Part shown: positions 21,714-35,583 of the stretch, in pieces
Numbering within the stretch: the stretch's first letter is position 1
How the letters are laid out: the number at the start of each line of letters is the position of its first letter
Source of the DNA: Eretmocerus hayati
Lineage: Eukaryota; Arthropoda; Insecta; Hymenoptera; Aphelinidae
Assembly (NCBI GenBank): GCA_029851415.1
Contig: CM056744.1
Coordinates: 91,251,907-91,315,906, forward strand
DNA length: 64,000 nucleotides
Direction: 5' to 3'
Position numbers and translations under genes: made by a program
The notes under the pieces: model-generated
Seen by the model: the letters and a program-made list of their open reading frames with translations, nothing else
Told to the model about the DNA's origin: nothing
Databases searched by the model: none

Positions 21714-24023
21714 TGGACGGCTCCCGACTAGAACGGTGTATGTCCATTTTTGGCATTTCTGGCAAATGATCTTCAAAGTTTTTTAGCTATAGCAAATTCG
21801 GATTATCATTTTCCGTAATTATGCTTACCCATGTAAAACATACGATTCCATGAACATATATGATCATGGAATCCGAGGATTCCATGGTCATATATGATCA
21901 TACGTGAAACCGCTTTAAACATTTTATTTTCATTCCAGGAAGTTGTGATATATTGATTCAAACCTATTCTTATATCAATACGTCACGATACTGATCATAT
22001 ACTACTGAAAAAAATCTTTCCAGGAGTCGGTCTCGAGTTCCCAAAAACTGACATTTTCGACGAAAAATGATATTTGATGTGGATGTTTTCTGTTCAGTGC
22101 TTCAAATATTCAAAACCTGAGAATGACTTCGGGAAAAAATTTTCTGAGTAATATTCGATCATCACCGTGAAGTATTGATAATGTAAATTGGTATATCACA
22201 CGTTTCCGTAATGAAAAGGACCAATTTCGAAACCGATTTTATTTATGATCATATATGACCATGGAATCCACGGATTCCATGATCATATATGTTCATGGAA
22301 TCTTATGTTCTAGATGGGTAATCTATCGTGTAATGAGTGTGTTTTTACGACTTTTTTTTCTTGGGGCGTAATAATTTTTAATTAATTGTTTACACTTTTT
22401 ACACGTAATTTTGCAATAAAAATGGACTTATACCGTTCTGGTCCCCAAATTTTCTCGACTTTTTTTCCGGACCAGAACGGTATAAATCCATCATTTTTTC
22501 TAAAGCGGACTTATACCGTTCTGGACCGGGGAAAGTAAGGAAACTAGTCGGTTTTTACCCTCTTAGATCGTAAAATATTTAAAAATTGTCGATTTGAACC
22601 CTTTTGCATCAAAAAACGTCGAAACACTGGGGACTTATACCGTTTTTTGCGTGAAAAAAAGTTGAAAAATTCTGGGAGCCAGAACGGTATAAATCCATGT
22701 TTTTTTTTGAAATTGTTGACTGGGAGCCGTCTGGGGGTCGGTGAAGATATTTGATTAGGTCTATGAACTTCATCATCGGGTTACATCGACAGATCTCACC
22801 AAAAATAATAAATTTAGAGTACTACGACCGTAATCGATTATATTTTTGAAATTGCAGTCCACGTGTGCGTATTCTAGGGTTTCAGTCGAGCGGTATCCAT
22901 TCAATCAGCCTGGTTTACACTCTAATATAGTGTTTGGGAAGTTTTGAAGGATAGAACTTCTACTTGGAGATTCACCTAGAGAGAGTTTACACTGGAAGGA
23001 TTAGAATCAAAATACTTTTATCTCAAAACGTGAAGTTCGAATGACCAATCGGACTTTATTCAATTTAGCAGTCTGAAACAACTAATATTGATGAAAGGCA
23101 TCAAGCGATTCAAACTGAATGCAGGTGGCTCTATTCGAGGAGTATAGTATTTCCACAACAATATCGAGTATAATGATATTCACTTGTAACTAGCAAAAGA
23201 ATCAAATTCGGACAGTTAAGCGATTACTAATAACAAGAGTGCAAGTTGATAATATTCAAAATGAATTCTCGGAATAATTGTAAATGAAATATGTCTATTT
23301 CACGATGAGGCTAGGTATTTTTTGTCATTCGCATTGCTTTTACCAGAAGGAATATTGCATATAGATTATCGAAATTGTCTGTATCTCAGATGCAGTTATT
23401 CAGTCCTTTGAGACGATATCATCCCTGCAGAAATGATTATAAACGAGAACCAAAGCAAGTTCAACATCGATCGCTCTATCGACTGAAATTCTTCGATTGA
23501 CCCTGTAAATCCTGTCTCATTGCTGACGATGTAAGACGATGTAAGCAGAAAATCAATTTAGAGCCCTCAGCAATGTCACGATGTTCAAACAAACTCCCAC
23601 GGAATGCTATTCCACGATTTTTCATGTAGATAAGCATTATCCATAATGTCAGAGCGTGAAAAAAGCAGCGATGAACTTCGATGTCGACTCGATGCAGCCA
23701 CCTCCACCAAATAGGACACCAATATCCTAGTTTTTGGGGTCTACTATTACCTTACAAAGCCTAGAGAAGTGCAATAACTGAGGATAGAAGGTGCGAGAGC
23801 CGTGTTTCGATGCTCGGGCATGGACTTATACCGTTCTGGTCCCCAAAATAAGTCGAAACTTTTTTCCCAACAAAAATTGTCATGGTGCTTGTGACGGCTC
23901 AGAATAATTTTTTCACTCCCGGAGTTACACATACATGTTTTCGCATCTATTCCCTATCGTTTTCCGTCAAAAACTCAATTTTCACCAAAATGGACTTATA
24001 CCGTTCTGGTCGGGAGCCGTCCA
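21714..24023. mobile_element. 2.3-kb non-autonomous DNA transposon with GGACTTATACCGTTCTGGTC motifs
   Basis: The left end TGGACGGCTCCCGAC and right end GTCGGGAGCCGTCCA are inverted and flanked by CATA on both sides (21710-21713, 24024-24027), a candidate 4-bp target duplication. The inverted repeat continues into the motif GGACTTATACCGTTCTGGTC, which occurs about eight times in both orientations: near 21730, 22424, 22470, 22507, 22631, 22678, 23821 and 23993. Such arrays are often transposase binding sites. No transposase frame is visible, so mobility would need help from elsewhere. A different MITE is nested at 21828-22318. Confidence 0.75.
21828..22318. mobile_element. MITE copy 1, TIR CCCATGTAAAACATA (nested)
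   Basis: 491 bp with inverted ends CCCATGTAAAACATACGATT and AATCTTATGTTCTAGATGGG, flanked by TA on both sides as in Tc1/mariner-type insertions. Each end contains a second dyad (CATGAACATATATGATCATG, then GGATTCCATGG and ATATATGATCAT). It lies inside the 21714-24023 element and is therefore younger than it. A second family member is at 48833-49277. Confidence 0.8.
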
Positions 24024-24829
24024 CATATAGCAGCAGAAAAGCCGAACTGTTCACAAACTGAATACTCAGAATATCAAGCATCACGCAGCACCGATGTCAA
24101 TTGATCTTTTAATTCAAGCTGACTGGTGATTCATCATTTTGGTTCAAGTGCTCGAAGACAACGGCATTGTTGATCCAGTACATAGAGCAAATTGACTTCA
24201 TCACTCGTTCATCGATCACAATTTTGGATCAACGATCCGTTATTGAACATCTATCATATCCCAATTGAGGGGGTGGGTGGAAAAAGGGCGTAATTGCAAA
24301 AAGGTCATTTTGGGAAAATCAATGAAAACTTAGTAAAAACCGCTACAGACATAATTGGACGAGTTGACCTGACTCATTTCGAAGAAAATAACATTCTCGA
24401 AATAGCCCAACCCGAGCCGGGGGATGAAATTTAATTTTGAGCTCTTTTCAGTAATTTCAGAAAATGCAATTACGCCCTTTCTCCGAATACGGGGTCAAAT
24501 TTTGGCCTTCCTTCCCCACCAAAAGTGGAATTAAGTCTCGCTATCAAATCCAATCGTCTCCAAATTTTTTGAGAGTGTTCCTGGGCATGTTTTGGAAGAT
24601 ATCTGATTGCTAGGGGGTGGTTCGATTCATACTCCACGGTTCTATGAACACGAAAAGCTTCCATCAGTCATGTAAAAATTACGAGAAATTTTTTTCACTG
24701 GGGGAGGGTGGAAACACTCAATTTGAAGGTGAAACAACGTTTTGCTTTCTCAAAGAGAAAGGGTTGTATTCGTGACAGGACATTTTTGCTCAATTTTTTC
24801 ACTCAAATTAATTTTTCATTCTGAAAATC

Positions 24830-25820
24830 TTCACTCATAGCGAATCGTCTTCGTACATTTTGTTCCTCTCGCCAATATATATCTATTGTAAGTCACGGTT
24901 TTTCCTCCAGGCTTCTCCCTGGTCCTCCACGAATTTAACTTCCTCTGTCGTTGTCTGTGTCCGTCCGTGTGTGTGTCTGTGCAACTTCATTTTTCGTCAA
25001 CGGTTTCTCCTCAGCGTTTCGACCGATCTTTCTCAAATTCATGTGAGTGGTAGAGCACGATGTGAAAATGTGCTGAAAGGATTTATAGCCCAATCTATTA
25101 AACAGTTCTCGATTAATGAGTATCCGAAAATAAAAATGTCAAGATTTTCCAAAAATCGATTATTTTATATTCAAATATCTTTTCTCAAAATCAACAAATC
25201 AAATTATGGGTCACTTAAACAACCATTTTCACATATTTTCACAAACAAACATAATTTTCATCCATATCTATCTCTACCAATTAAATCATGAATCTTCTAT
25301 CAATCAAAAAGAAATCATGTACATTTCTTTTCCCATACAGTTTAACGTAATTCCGTATTAACCAATCGATCAAGGATGGCCAGATTAACATTTCATTAGG
25401 TCACCTCAACTTCCCTTACGAATTTCTTCTAGACATAAATTCTAAAAACTCCTAATAATTTCTTGAAAATTTTAACATTTTTATTTTCCGATACTCATTA
25501 ATCGAGAACTGTTTAATAGATTGGGCTATAGATCCTTTCAGCACATCTTCACATGGTGCTCCACCACTCACATAAATTTGAGAAAGATCGGTCGAAACGC
25601 TGAGGAGAAACCGTTGACGAAAAATGAAGTTGCACAGACACACACACACACACACGGACACAGACAACGACAGAGAAAGTTAAATTCGTGGAGAACCAGG
25701 GATAAGACTGGAGGAAAAATCGTGACTTACAATAGATAGATATCGGCGAGAGGAACAAAATGTACGAAGCCGATTCACTATCCTTCAAGATTTTTAGAAT
25801 AAACAAATCATCTCAATTGT
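24830..25820. repeat. First, divergent inverted-repeat unit of the array
   Basis: The left arm (from GAATCGTCTTCGTACATTTT, about 24841) and right arm (ending near 25775 with AAAATGTACGAAGC) mirror each other over about 350 bp. They include a GT/CA microsatellite at 24963-24984 and 25635-25654. The left arm reaches further out than in the three units that follow, so this looks like the full-length form from which the others were shortened. Confidence 0.75.
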
Positions 25821-28448
25821 AAAATATGTTCGAAATCTGTTGTCATGGAATAAATTCTATTATTTTTCGTCCCCGGTTTCTCCTCAGCCTTTCGACCGAT
25901 CTTTCCCAAATTTATGTGAGTGATAGAGCACCATGTAAAGATGTGCTGAAAGGATTTATAGCCCAATCTATTGAACAGTTCTCGATTAATGAGTATCCGA
26001 AAATAAAAATGTCAAAATTTTCCAAAAATCGATTATTTTATATTCAAATATCTTTTCTCAAAATCAACAAATCAAATTTTGGGTCACTTAAACAACCATT
26101 TTTTCATCATTTTCCGTCAATTGGTTAATGTGGAATTTTCATCCATATCTATCTCTACCAATTAAATCATGAAACTTCTATCAATGAAAAAAAATCATGT
26201 ACATTTCTTTTCCCATACAGTTTAACGTAATTCCGTATTAACCAATCGATCAAGGATGGCCAGATTAACATTTTATTAGGTCACCTCAACTTCCCTTATA
26301 AAGTTCTTCTAGACATAAATTCTAAAAACTCGTAATAATTTCTTGAAAATTTTAACATTTTTATTTCCCGATACTCATTAATCGAGAACTGTTTAATGAA
26401 TTGGGCTATAAATCCTTTCAGCACATCTTTACATGGTGCTCCACCACTCACATAAATTTGAGAAAGATCGGCCGAAACGCTGAGGAGAAACCGTTGACGA
26501 AAAATGAAGTTGCACAGACACACACACGGACGGACACAGACAACGACAGAGAAAGTTAAATTCGTGGAGGACCAGGGATAAGACTGGAGGAAAAACCGTG
26601 ACTTACAATAGATAGATATCGGCGAGAGGAACAAAATGTACGAAGCTGATTCTCTATCCTTCAAGATTTTTGGAATAAACAAATCATCTCAATTGTAAAA
26701 TATGTTCGAAATCTGTTGTCATGGAATAAATTCTATTATTTTTCGTCCCCGGTTTCTCCTCAGCCTTTCGACCGATCTTTCCCAAATTTATGTGAGTGAT
26801 AGAGCACCATGTAAAGATGTGCTGAAAGGATTTATAGCCCAATCTATTGAACAGTTCTCGATTAATGAGTATCCGAAAATAAAAATGTCAAAATTTTCCA
26901 AAAATCGATTATTTTATATTCAAATATCTTTTCTCAAAATCAAAAAATCAAATTTTGGGTCACTTAAACAACCATTTTTTCATCATTTTCCGTCAATTGG
27001 TTAATGTGGAATTTTCATCCATATCTATCTCTACCAATTAAATCATGAAACTTCTATCAATGAAAAAAAATCATGTACATTTCTTTTCCCATACAGTTTA
27101 ACGTAATTCCGTATTAACCAATCGATCAAGGATGGCCAGATTAACATTTTATTAGGTCACCTCAACTTCCCTTATAAAGTTCTTCTAGACATAAATTCTA
27201 AAAACTCGTAATAATTTCTTGAAAATTTTAACATTTTTATTTCCCGATACTCATTAATCGAGAACTGTTTAATGAATTGGGCTATAAATCCTTTCAGCAC
27301 ATCTTTACATGGTGCTCCACCACTCACATAAATTTGAGAAAGATCGGCCGAAACGCTGAGGAGAAACCGTTGACGAAAAATGAAGTTGCACAGACACACA
27401 CACGGACGGACACAGACAACGACAGAGAAAGTTAAATTCGTGGAGGACCAGGGATAAGACTGGAGGAAAAACCGTGACTTACAATAGATAGATATCGGCG
27501 AGAGGAACAAAATGTACGAAGCTGATTCTCTATCCTTCAAGATTTTTGGAATAAACAAATCATCTCAATTGTAAAATATGTTCGAAATCTGTTGTCATGG
27601 AATAAATTCTATTATTTTTCGTCCCCGGTTTCTCCTCAGCCTTTCGACCGATCTTTCCCAAATTTATGTGAGTGATAGAGCACCATGTAAAGATGTGCTG
27701 AAAGGATTTATAGCCCAATCTATTGAACAGTTCTCGATTAATGAGTATCCGAAAATAAAAATGTCAAAATTTTCCAAAAATCGATTATTTTATATTCAAA
27801 TATCTTTTCTCAAAATCAAAAAATCAAATTTTGGGTCACTTAAACAACCATTTTTTCATCATTTTCCGTCAATTGGTTAATGTGGAATTTTCATCCATAT
27901 CTATCTCTACCAATTAAATCATGAAACTTCTATCAATGAAAAAAAATCATGTACATTTCTTTTCCCATACAGTTTAACGTAATTCCGTATTAACCAATCG
28001 ATCAAGGATGGCCAGATTAACATTTTATTAGGTCACCTCAACTTCCCTTATAAAGTTCTTCTAGACATAAATTCTAAAAACTCGTAATAATTTCTTGAAA
28101 ATTTTAACATTTTTATTTCCCGATACTCATTAATCGAGAACTGTTTAATGAATTGGGCTATAAATCCTTTCAGCACATCTTTACATGGTGCTCCACCACT
28201 CACATAAATTTGAGAAAGATCGGCCGAAACGCTGAGGAGAAACCGTTGACGAAAAATAAAGTTGCACAGACACACACACGGACGGACACAGACAACGACA
28301 GAGAAAGTTAAATTCGTGGAGGACCAGGGATAAGACTGGAGGAAAAACCGTGACTTACAATAGATAGATATCGGCGAGAGGAACAAAATGTACGAAGCCG
28401 ATTCTCTATCCTTCAAGATTTTTAGAATAAACAAATCATCTCAATTGT
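25821..28448. repeat. Tandem array, three 876-bp units, each with inverted arms
   Basis: AAAATATGTTCGAAATCTG starts units at 25821, 26697 and 27573, exactly 876 bp apart, and a terminal partial begins at 28449. The units are nearly identical. Within a unit, the segment reading TTTCTCCTCAGC...CGACCGATCTTT is repeated in inverse near its other end, so every unit has dyad symmetry. The repeated 100- and 128-residue open frames are by-products, as the same sequence reads on both strands. Near-identity points to recent amplification or homogenisation. Confidence 0.9.
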
Positions 28449-28866
28449 AAAATATGTTTGAAATCTGTTGTCAAGTTCTGAATTCTGTACGCCCTGTTAC
28501 AAAGTAATTACGCCCTTCTGAATCTTTTCAGTCAGGTACTTAAGCCCTTTTTTCAAATCCTGTTGGGCTGAGCAAAAAAGAAAGCCCTGCTTTTGAAATG
28601 ATAACACAGCAGTTACGCCTTTTTAACATCTTATCATAGTAGTTACGCCCTTTCAACATTCTGTCATCGCACTTACGCCCTTTTATCGTGCAGATGAAAG
28701 GGCGTCATGGCGGTTACGCCATTTTATCTGCCAGACAGTTTTTGGGGTCTTGTGAGGAACGGATTTCGGGGGGTGGTAGAACTTGCTTTAGGAGCTCAAA
28801 AAAAAGCGATGTCCGGAAAAAGGACTTAATGGTGGTTACGCCCTTCTTCCACCCACCCCCTCAATT

Positions 28867-29572
28867 TTAAGAGAGTGTTGCGTGTATAATGTCTCTCGGA
28901 TTAATACATTGCACAAATTATTAAAATTCTACTCATCGCTACCATGTGAATAACACGGATAACGCGGTAGTGTGACACGGAACCTGACATTTGGCATTGC
29001 AATATTGATCCCACAGCTGAATGATTTAAGCCGCGGAATTGGAGTTTTAGTCGTTTTCCTCAATATTTGAGAGCCAGTTAGAATCCTGAAACCCCAAAAA
29101 CGTAGTTGAGACCTTTCTTACAAAATCTCTACAATCAGCTACACTGCGCAGAAATTTTTATAGAGGAGTGAAAATCGTTTTTCACGAGTAGATTGGCGCT
29201 TCTCGAGAATGAGTGTCTCGAAGCTAGTCTATACAATCTTATTTAAATCAATGCAAGGACTCCATAATATGTTGATTCATATAACAATGTAGAACCAACC
29301 CCGATCTTGGTAAATCCATCGGCGGGAAAACACGAAGGAAAATAATAATGATTACCGTTAACATGGTCGGATTTTCTGTTCTTGCAGTCAAATTCGTGTT
29401 TCATGCCAACCGCAACAGAATACTTTATCGTCAAGATATCATTTTCTTTTCTTTCGAAATAGTATATTACTGTACTAGGCAGGGAAGTTGGATTTCCGTG
29501 ACTGTGTGATGATAATGCCAAGGCAAAGCCGAGGCATTGATATCACACCGTCATGGGCATCCCACTTCTCTG
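28867..29572. other. Gene-free stretch between two TIR elements
   Basis: No supported gene or repeat. Confidence 0.35.
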
Positions 29573-30275
29573 CATTTTTTCTCCTCTCGGCCCGAAAGTA
29601 CGTCGAAATTTTATTAATCAGTACAAAAATACGCGTTTAACCTCACTTCTCCAGTTGTTTACAATTTTGAACGGGTGGGCTGTACAGACGACCTCACAGC
29701 TTTTACTTACTGGTTTTGCTGCATACTTGTGATGTGATATGCTCGTCCGCCCGACTTTTGCTGGTCGGGGCGGACGTAAGCAAAAAAATAAAAATAATGA
29801 AGTGAATTGTGTAGTGAGCTAAATGCTGTTATCGCATGATTCAATTTGATTTGAGTCTTGATACGGGGTTGTGCCCGCTCATGGCCTCGCTCATGGCCCT
29901 AAGCTCTTGTCACTGGTTATGAGTTTTTTGTGTACCTTATCGATTTATGTCATGGGCATTGGAAATCCTGTTGTACAATCAGCTGCTGAGAGTCTTGTAT
30001 TTGAGCAGCGATATTCGTAAAAAGATACCGCCTGTCAAGTATGAGCATACATCATAAATAAACACATTGATGAACATAACCTCGGTAGGTTATGTTTTGC
30101 ATGCATGTCTCATGCGCTTTCCGCACTGCAAAACTGCGCAGGCAGCGAAAGATGCAACAAAAATCGACAGCCAATCAGAGCCCAAGTTGACTCGTCCCGG
30201 CAGCAAAAGTCGAGCTTTCGTGATCAGTACGAGACGCGGAAGGACGTACTTTCGTGCCGGGAGGAGGAAAAAATG
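29573..30275. mobile_element. 703-bp TIR element, TIR CATTTTTTCTCCTC-CGGC-CGAAAGTACGTC
   Basis: The left end (29573-29604) and the complement of the right end (30243-30275) share CATTTTTT, CTCCTC, CGGC and CGAAAGTACGTC with one or two differences. An inner GC-rich hairpin (GTCCGCCCGACTTTTGC near 29745) is present. The 72-residue frame starting at 30067 runs through the right inverted repeat and is not a gene. The superfamily is unknown. Confidence 0.65.
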
Positions 30276-33200
30276 TATACATTAGCGCTGGTGCTTCGTC
30301 ACATTTCAAGTCTCACATCTCCATGAAACTGAAGGAGTGATTCTACGTGACGAAGTGAACAATAACCGATTCACTGTAGCGATTTTGAGCTGTGCGGAAT
30401 CATAATTCGTAATTGTGCAATACACAGACCAATTTCAATTATTTGGATTCTCGCTTATTCGGAGTCTTGTCCAGTCGGGATTTTGTCGATTTGGACTTCC
30501 TATGTTTTCGGAGAAATGGCTCCGGAGAAATGGTCTTTTGAGTTTCGGTCATTCGAAATTTTATCCGTTAAGCATGGCGTGCCTGAACGCATTTTTTTCA
30601 AAGTAAATCCTCCCTCTGGTTTCTGATTCTAGATTTTTGGGGCATCATTTTCCCACAAAAGTTGAGATCGCGGGCCCTTTTGGAAGAATTTCGTTTGAAA
30701 CATTTTTCGGACACAGTCTGGGAACGCCCAAGAGATTCGGCTCATCCCTCGTTGGATATGAGCCCAAAACCAAGTTTTTTCACTTTCCAACATTAGTTTC
30801 CTCCAGAAAATGGGGCCTCTTTGGGTCCTTCTAGGGCTTGTTGAGGTGGGGCATGTATCCTTAAAATCCTTGAAGGCAAAAAACCAATGTTTTGAGGCCT
30901 CATTTAAGAGCCCTAGGGTAGATTGTGTGCCAAAAATTTCTATTCGTAATCTTGTGAAGGTTGCACACTATTTCCACATGAAGATGGTTTTGTAACGAAC
31001 CATTTCTCATGGAGAAACCTTTCCGTTGAGGCACTTAAACAATTGTTGGAACTGTGAAACAGGTTTCCCTTTTGAGAATAGGATCGGAGTGGATTTGAAA
31101 CGAAGTAATACGTGGTTATTAATTGTTTTGCATGAGGCATGGCCGTCTTTTCATTCTAATAATTCTTTTGGGTAACGGTGGATCAAAAAATAACGATTAC
31201 GCCTTGAAGAGCACCAAAAAATACGTCAAAATGGCCGCCTGCAAGATTTTTTCCCCAGGCCTTCTGAGAATTCGTACAAGCAGGCACACATTATTTCAAA
31301 GTTTCCACAGAACTACTCATATCCCACCATACGATAATGTACCACATCAGAGCCGTGTTACGTAACAAAGGTCGACCGTCAATCTATCGCCTCTCATGTA
31401 CAACACACGTAATTAGAAAACGAAGCAATGGTCATCGGGGCATCATTACAAGCTCGATGCCCGTGATACCGGCTACGCATAATACTTGCACCACATCGAC
31501 TTTATTCAATTGCACTATTATAAGTACAACTACTCGCATATGCACAACAACGAAAGAGTCAACGATCTCCGGCGAGCCAACTTACTCTTTTTTTTTTCCA
31601 CTCTCGCATGGTCACTTGACTGGTCGCTATGCTGCATCACCAAGCTGATTTATACGATACAAGTAAGACTATTACATACGTGCGGGGCTTCCCTGACAAT
31701 TCTGACAGTTTGGGTTTCTCGTCGTCGTTGTCGTCGTCGTCGTCGTCGTCACTCTGTATAACATACACTTTTATATTCCAGATCCCGTTGCAACGATTGC
31801 GTCGATCTATTGTCGAGCGTAACAACTAGTAGTAGCTTTGAAGCTAAAGGATTTTCCATGTGCAGTGGGTATTTTAATTTACAACGCGATATTACCGCCT
31901 ATGCACTTTCTCAATTAATGTTTAACCAACGATATGGTTATCGAGAATGCACAGTCATGGTAGTCGTAGTGTTCCTATGATAGATCGAGGTTTTATTTGT
32001 ACTTTTAGTCGGATGACGAGCGGAAAATTCTTTGTGTATGCCAAAGAGGGTTATTGATTATCGAGTGTGTAGTGCAAGCTCGATTTTATTCAGGGGCTTT
32101 GTACATTCTTCAGATAGATCGCGCGGAGAGACCGTTTTCATCACTTTCTATATGACTACATGCTATCAAAATCGTGTGAATTATTCATCGACGAGAGAAT
32201 ACACCAACATACTCTACTGTATGTACTTACACAGTATAAATTGTTCGGGTATTTGAGGGTGGAATAAGTTTGTACTGAATGTATTTCTTGACAACGACTT
32301 CCACGTACGCGAGGAGCAACCCTAAAGGCATCAATGGCAAATAGTTTATTTTAAAAATACTTTAAGTCACGAGAAATTCATTTCAAAGCCCCAAATGAAT
32401 ACAGTCTCGTTCGTTTGTACTAGGGTAATTTTACCGACTTCAATTACACTCAATCTCACTCTCGCGCGCAAGACAGCTGGTAGATACATCTGAAAATCGA
32501 AACAGAGAGAGATTACCGTAAAACTTGGTCTCAAAGCTCGCGCTTGAAATCGTCACCGAGTCCAATCAAAATACACTAAAACAATTGCTCTCAATTGCAG
32601 ATTCGCGCGCTACTCACCAAGAGTGTTCTCGTGAATCGAGGCCACATCTCAATTTCACATAGTATATGTATTCCAATGAAATCTCTCCCAAATGCATTGG
32701 ATTACGAAAATTGAAATTTCGACCTCTCTCTCTTTGAGCAACCTTCTACTAGGCAACATAGAATATTCAAGAATTCAGGCGACTGGCTACTCTATAGCGA
32801 ATTTTAACCAAGTGAGAATATCGTGAGCTATATAACAGCAGTGTAGGAACACTCAATGGTCATAATAACTGAATCAACGAGCGGATATGCTAGAGACTTT
32901 AGTATTTTGACGAGCTGGCATGTCCATCGAGTTTCTCTATGCATTCGAGCTCGTGTGTAAAGCGCATCACTTTTTCATAGACATCACTTTACAATTCAAG
33001 CGGATCTGAGATATTTCCGCCCCACATTAGAAGTGAATTTTTTGTTTTACATTCTTTATTTACAGTGGACAATTTCGGAACTACTTTTGGAGATAAAATA
33101 GTCTACTTGCATTATTTGTGACGTATTTTTGGAATAGCATAAAGTGATTCACTCCGCTGATACAAATTGAAATACGATAGGCTAACATATTCTAAGAGGC

Positions 33201-35583
33201 TCGAATACTCCAGAAGCCAAAGCCATCTTTTTGTAAAATTATTTGAGCTAAAATACAAAAAAAAAGGATTCAACATTTGGAGAGCCCGCATTTTGTTGGC
33301 GTTTAGGATGGTCTTGAAGAAAAAAATTTGATCTCAAAATACTTTTCTGCTGGAGAATTTAAATCATTTCAGTTAAATCGAGATTGTAAAGTCCTGAAAG
33401 AAGTGAGGATATTCGGATTAATTGAGCCAGTCCACACAAATAACACTTCGTTAAATCAAGCCAACAAATTTTTAAGTGAACTATTGATTATTCTTCATCT
33501 GAAACACCGAACAATTAAAGGGATGCTCCAGATAATTCACTGACTTTTGTCGCAATTACTGGCTAATCCACAATATTCAACAATCTTCGGCAGTTGGGAA
33601 CATCCCATAATTTTCTAATAGTATAAAAAGCTCTAGCGCACTTTCTGAATAGGTAAAGAGTTCCATAATCTTAAGCTTGTAACAGCAAATAGATCAACTT
33701 TTGAACTGAACTAAGAACCAGTGCTCAAGAATGAGGATTATACTGTGCAAAAATCTAAGAGAACATTCCAAGTTCAGGATTGAAGAAATTTGGTGGACAG
33801 AATTAGCTATGTATGTTTCTGGGCACGAAGACTGTACAGTACTCTTTCATGTCAAAGCATTCTCGGACCAAAAATTTCTACATAATGTTCGAGATCGGTA
33901 TTCTCATAAATGATAAACCCTTGGTCTTGATCTTGAAGATTTACCTCTATTGTGTGAAAAGTTCGCTAAGGATAATGATGTCTATTTTGAACGTTCTGCG
34001 ATGAAACCGTATATTTGTTCCACCGTAGACTAAGACTTCTTTATATTTCGGATGAGGTTCTCTATTTTCGCAATAAGATAGGATTCATACCTCACAAGTC
34101 TCACTAATTGTAAGCGTCAACCATAAAGGACTTGTAGTCTGAAGAGTAAGCGATTCACTCGAACATTAGTCGTCCTAAGCAAGCGAGTAGTGTTATCCAC
34201 GCGTTCATGAATTATCCAGATTCGCACCTAAAAATTGACGCAACTGCGTGAGATCTGCCTCGGCATCGTGCAATGATGCAAGAGGGTGATGTCAGTATAA
34301 ATTGCTTATACAAGTCAGCACCGCACTTGGAGGGTAAATACACGGTACTTATTCTTCCGCGGCAGGTAGGTATAATAATACTAATGTGGGCGTCTCAGCA
34401 GTGGGCTCTATGGCATCAGCACAGCCACGCCCGTATGGTTCACCTCGAGAGCTTGCTCCGCCACAACTTATGGCCTATGGATACCCTGTACACAAGAGCA
34501 AGCGAGAGCAAGAGGCGATGACGTGAACCAGGCACGCAAACTTGGGAAAATACATTAAACCCTGTATTTCTATTGGGTCACGCGAAATAATGCAAAATTT
34601 ACACGTGGACACTCGATTGAGATATAAAATTGAAGCGATATATGCATAAGACGACGACGAAAAGGGAACGTGGTAACGGTGAAAAAGAGCGCAGCGCCAT
34701 CTGCGAGCGTTGTAGCCGTTGTGGTGGCAGTATTGTGGTTGATGGAAATGATGCAAGAGTGGCTGGCTGGCACGGCACTTATTCTACTGATAATAGCTAC
34801 ACCAGACGGTATATGACTGTAATTTTGCGCATGCAAGTGGACTCTCTTGGTTCTTGACATATGACGATGTGGAGAGGTATGGGAAGTGTGCGGGCGAGTT
34901 TCTAGAGGCGTGATGAGGCGATAATAAGTAATTTGAAAGTTTGTCAAACAAAAGTTGATGATGATTTGGAAATATTTAAAACTCATGTATAACTGGCGGT
35001 GAAGATAGCCGATATCTAACTGACAGATCACCATAGCTCTTTTACATCTTGTATATATTTGTGCTGATTGCTGGGTAATCTTGAAGCAAAAATTCGATAG
35101 AATTTGTCTTGGCTGAGATCAACAAAAGAGTCGAGTGTTATAGCGCTTTTTGAACCTATTAGCTAGAAGTTACGCAAATAGAAAATATCCTTCGATTCCT
35201 TATAACAGTAGCAATCACAATTATTTGATCGTATATGTGTATAGTAAAAAGAGTCCGTCAGCTTTGAGCTAAGACTTTCGCTTACCTTGATTCTGAGATA
35301 GATACTGTAGTCGATGATACGAAAATCCTCAATTTTTAAGAGTTACGTCGAGATCAAGATTTATTGATTTCATGGATTGAATTATGAGTTTGATTTAATT
35401 GATGAATGTACCTCTCGTCATTCGAGTTCTAACAACCGGATGGAGGAAAACTTTTCTCATATTACGCAATGGTAAAATTGTTTCAATATTCCAATGAGTA
35501 CTCAAGTGTCATGAAAACCGGGACACTGAGGAGCCTCGATGTTGTAAGAAATGATAAACTTTCAGAAATCAGTTCGTAGTTTA
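30276..35583. other. Long stretch without a supported gene
   Basis: About 5.3 kb. A GTC trinucleotide run lies at 31716-31750 and gives an Asp/Ser homopolymer frame. A TTCGGAGAAATGG-rich patch near 30440-30560 may be an old repeat. Short frames such as 33328-33543 and 34570-35034 have no recognisable domain. Nothing else stands out. Confidence 0.35.
31716..31750. repeat. (GTC)n microsatellite
   Basis: About ten imperfect GTC/GTT triplets in a row. Confidence 0.9.

Larger units (their letters stand above)
24267..28862. mobile_element. 4.6-kb TIR element with TTACGCCCTTT arrays and internal 876-bp tandem units
   Basis: The ends GAGGGGGTGGGTGG (24267) and CCACCCACCCCCTC (to 28862) are inverted and flanked by AATT on each side, either a 4-bp duplication or part of the repeat. 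Just inside each end, TTACGCCCTTT or its complement recurs: near 24284 and 24471 on the left, and about seven times on the right (28506, 28610, 28650, 28670, 28710 and 28832, plus a variant at 28536). The interior is a tandem array of inverted-repeat units. No transposase frame was found, so I regard it as non-autonomous. Confidence 0.7.

Noticed and set aside
25826..28434. Repeated 100- and 128-residue open frames on both strands
   Set aside because: They are the same inverted arms of the 876-bp units read in opposite directions, with no domain and no splice structure.
34570..35034. 154-codon minus frame
   Set aside because: Low-complexity Thr/His sections, no family resemblance; probably chance.
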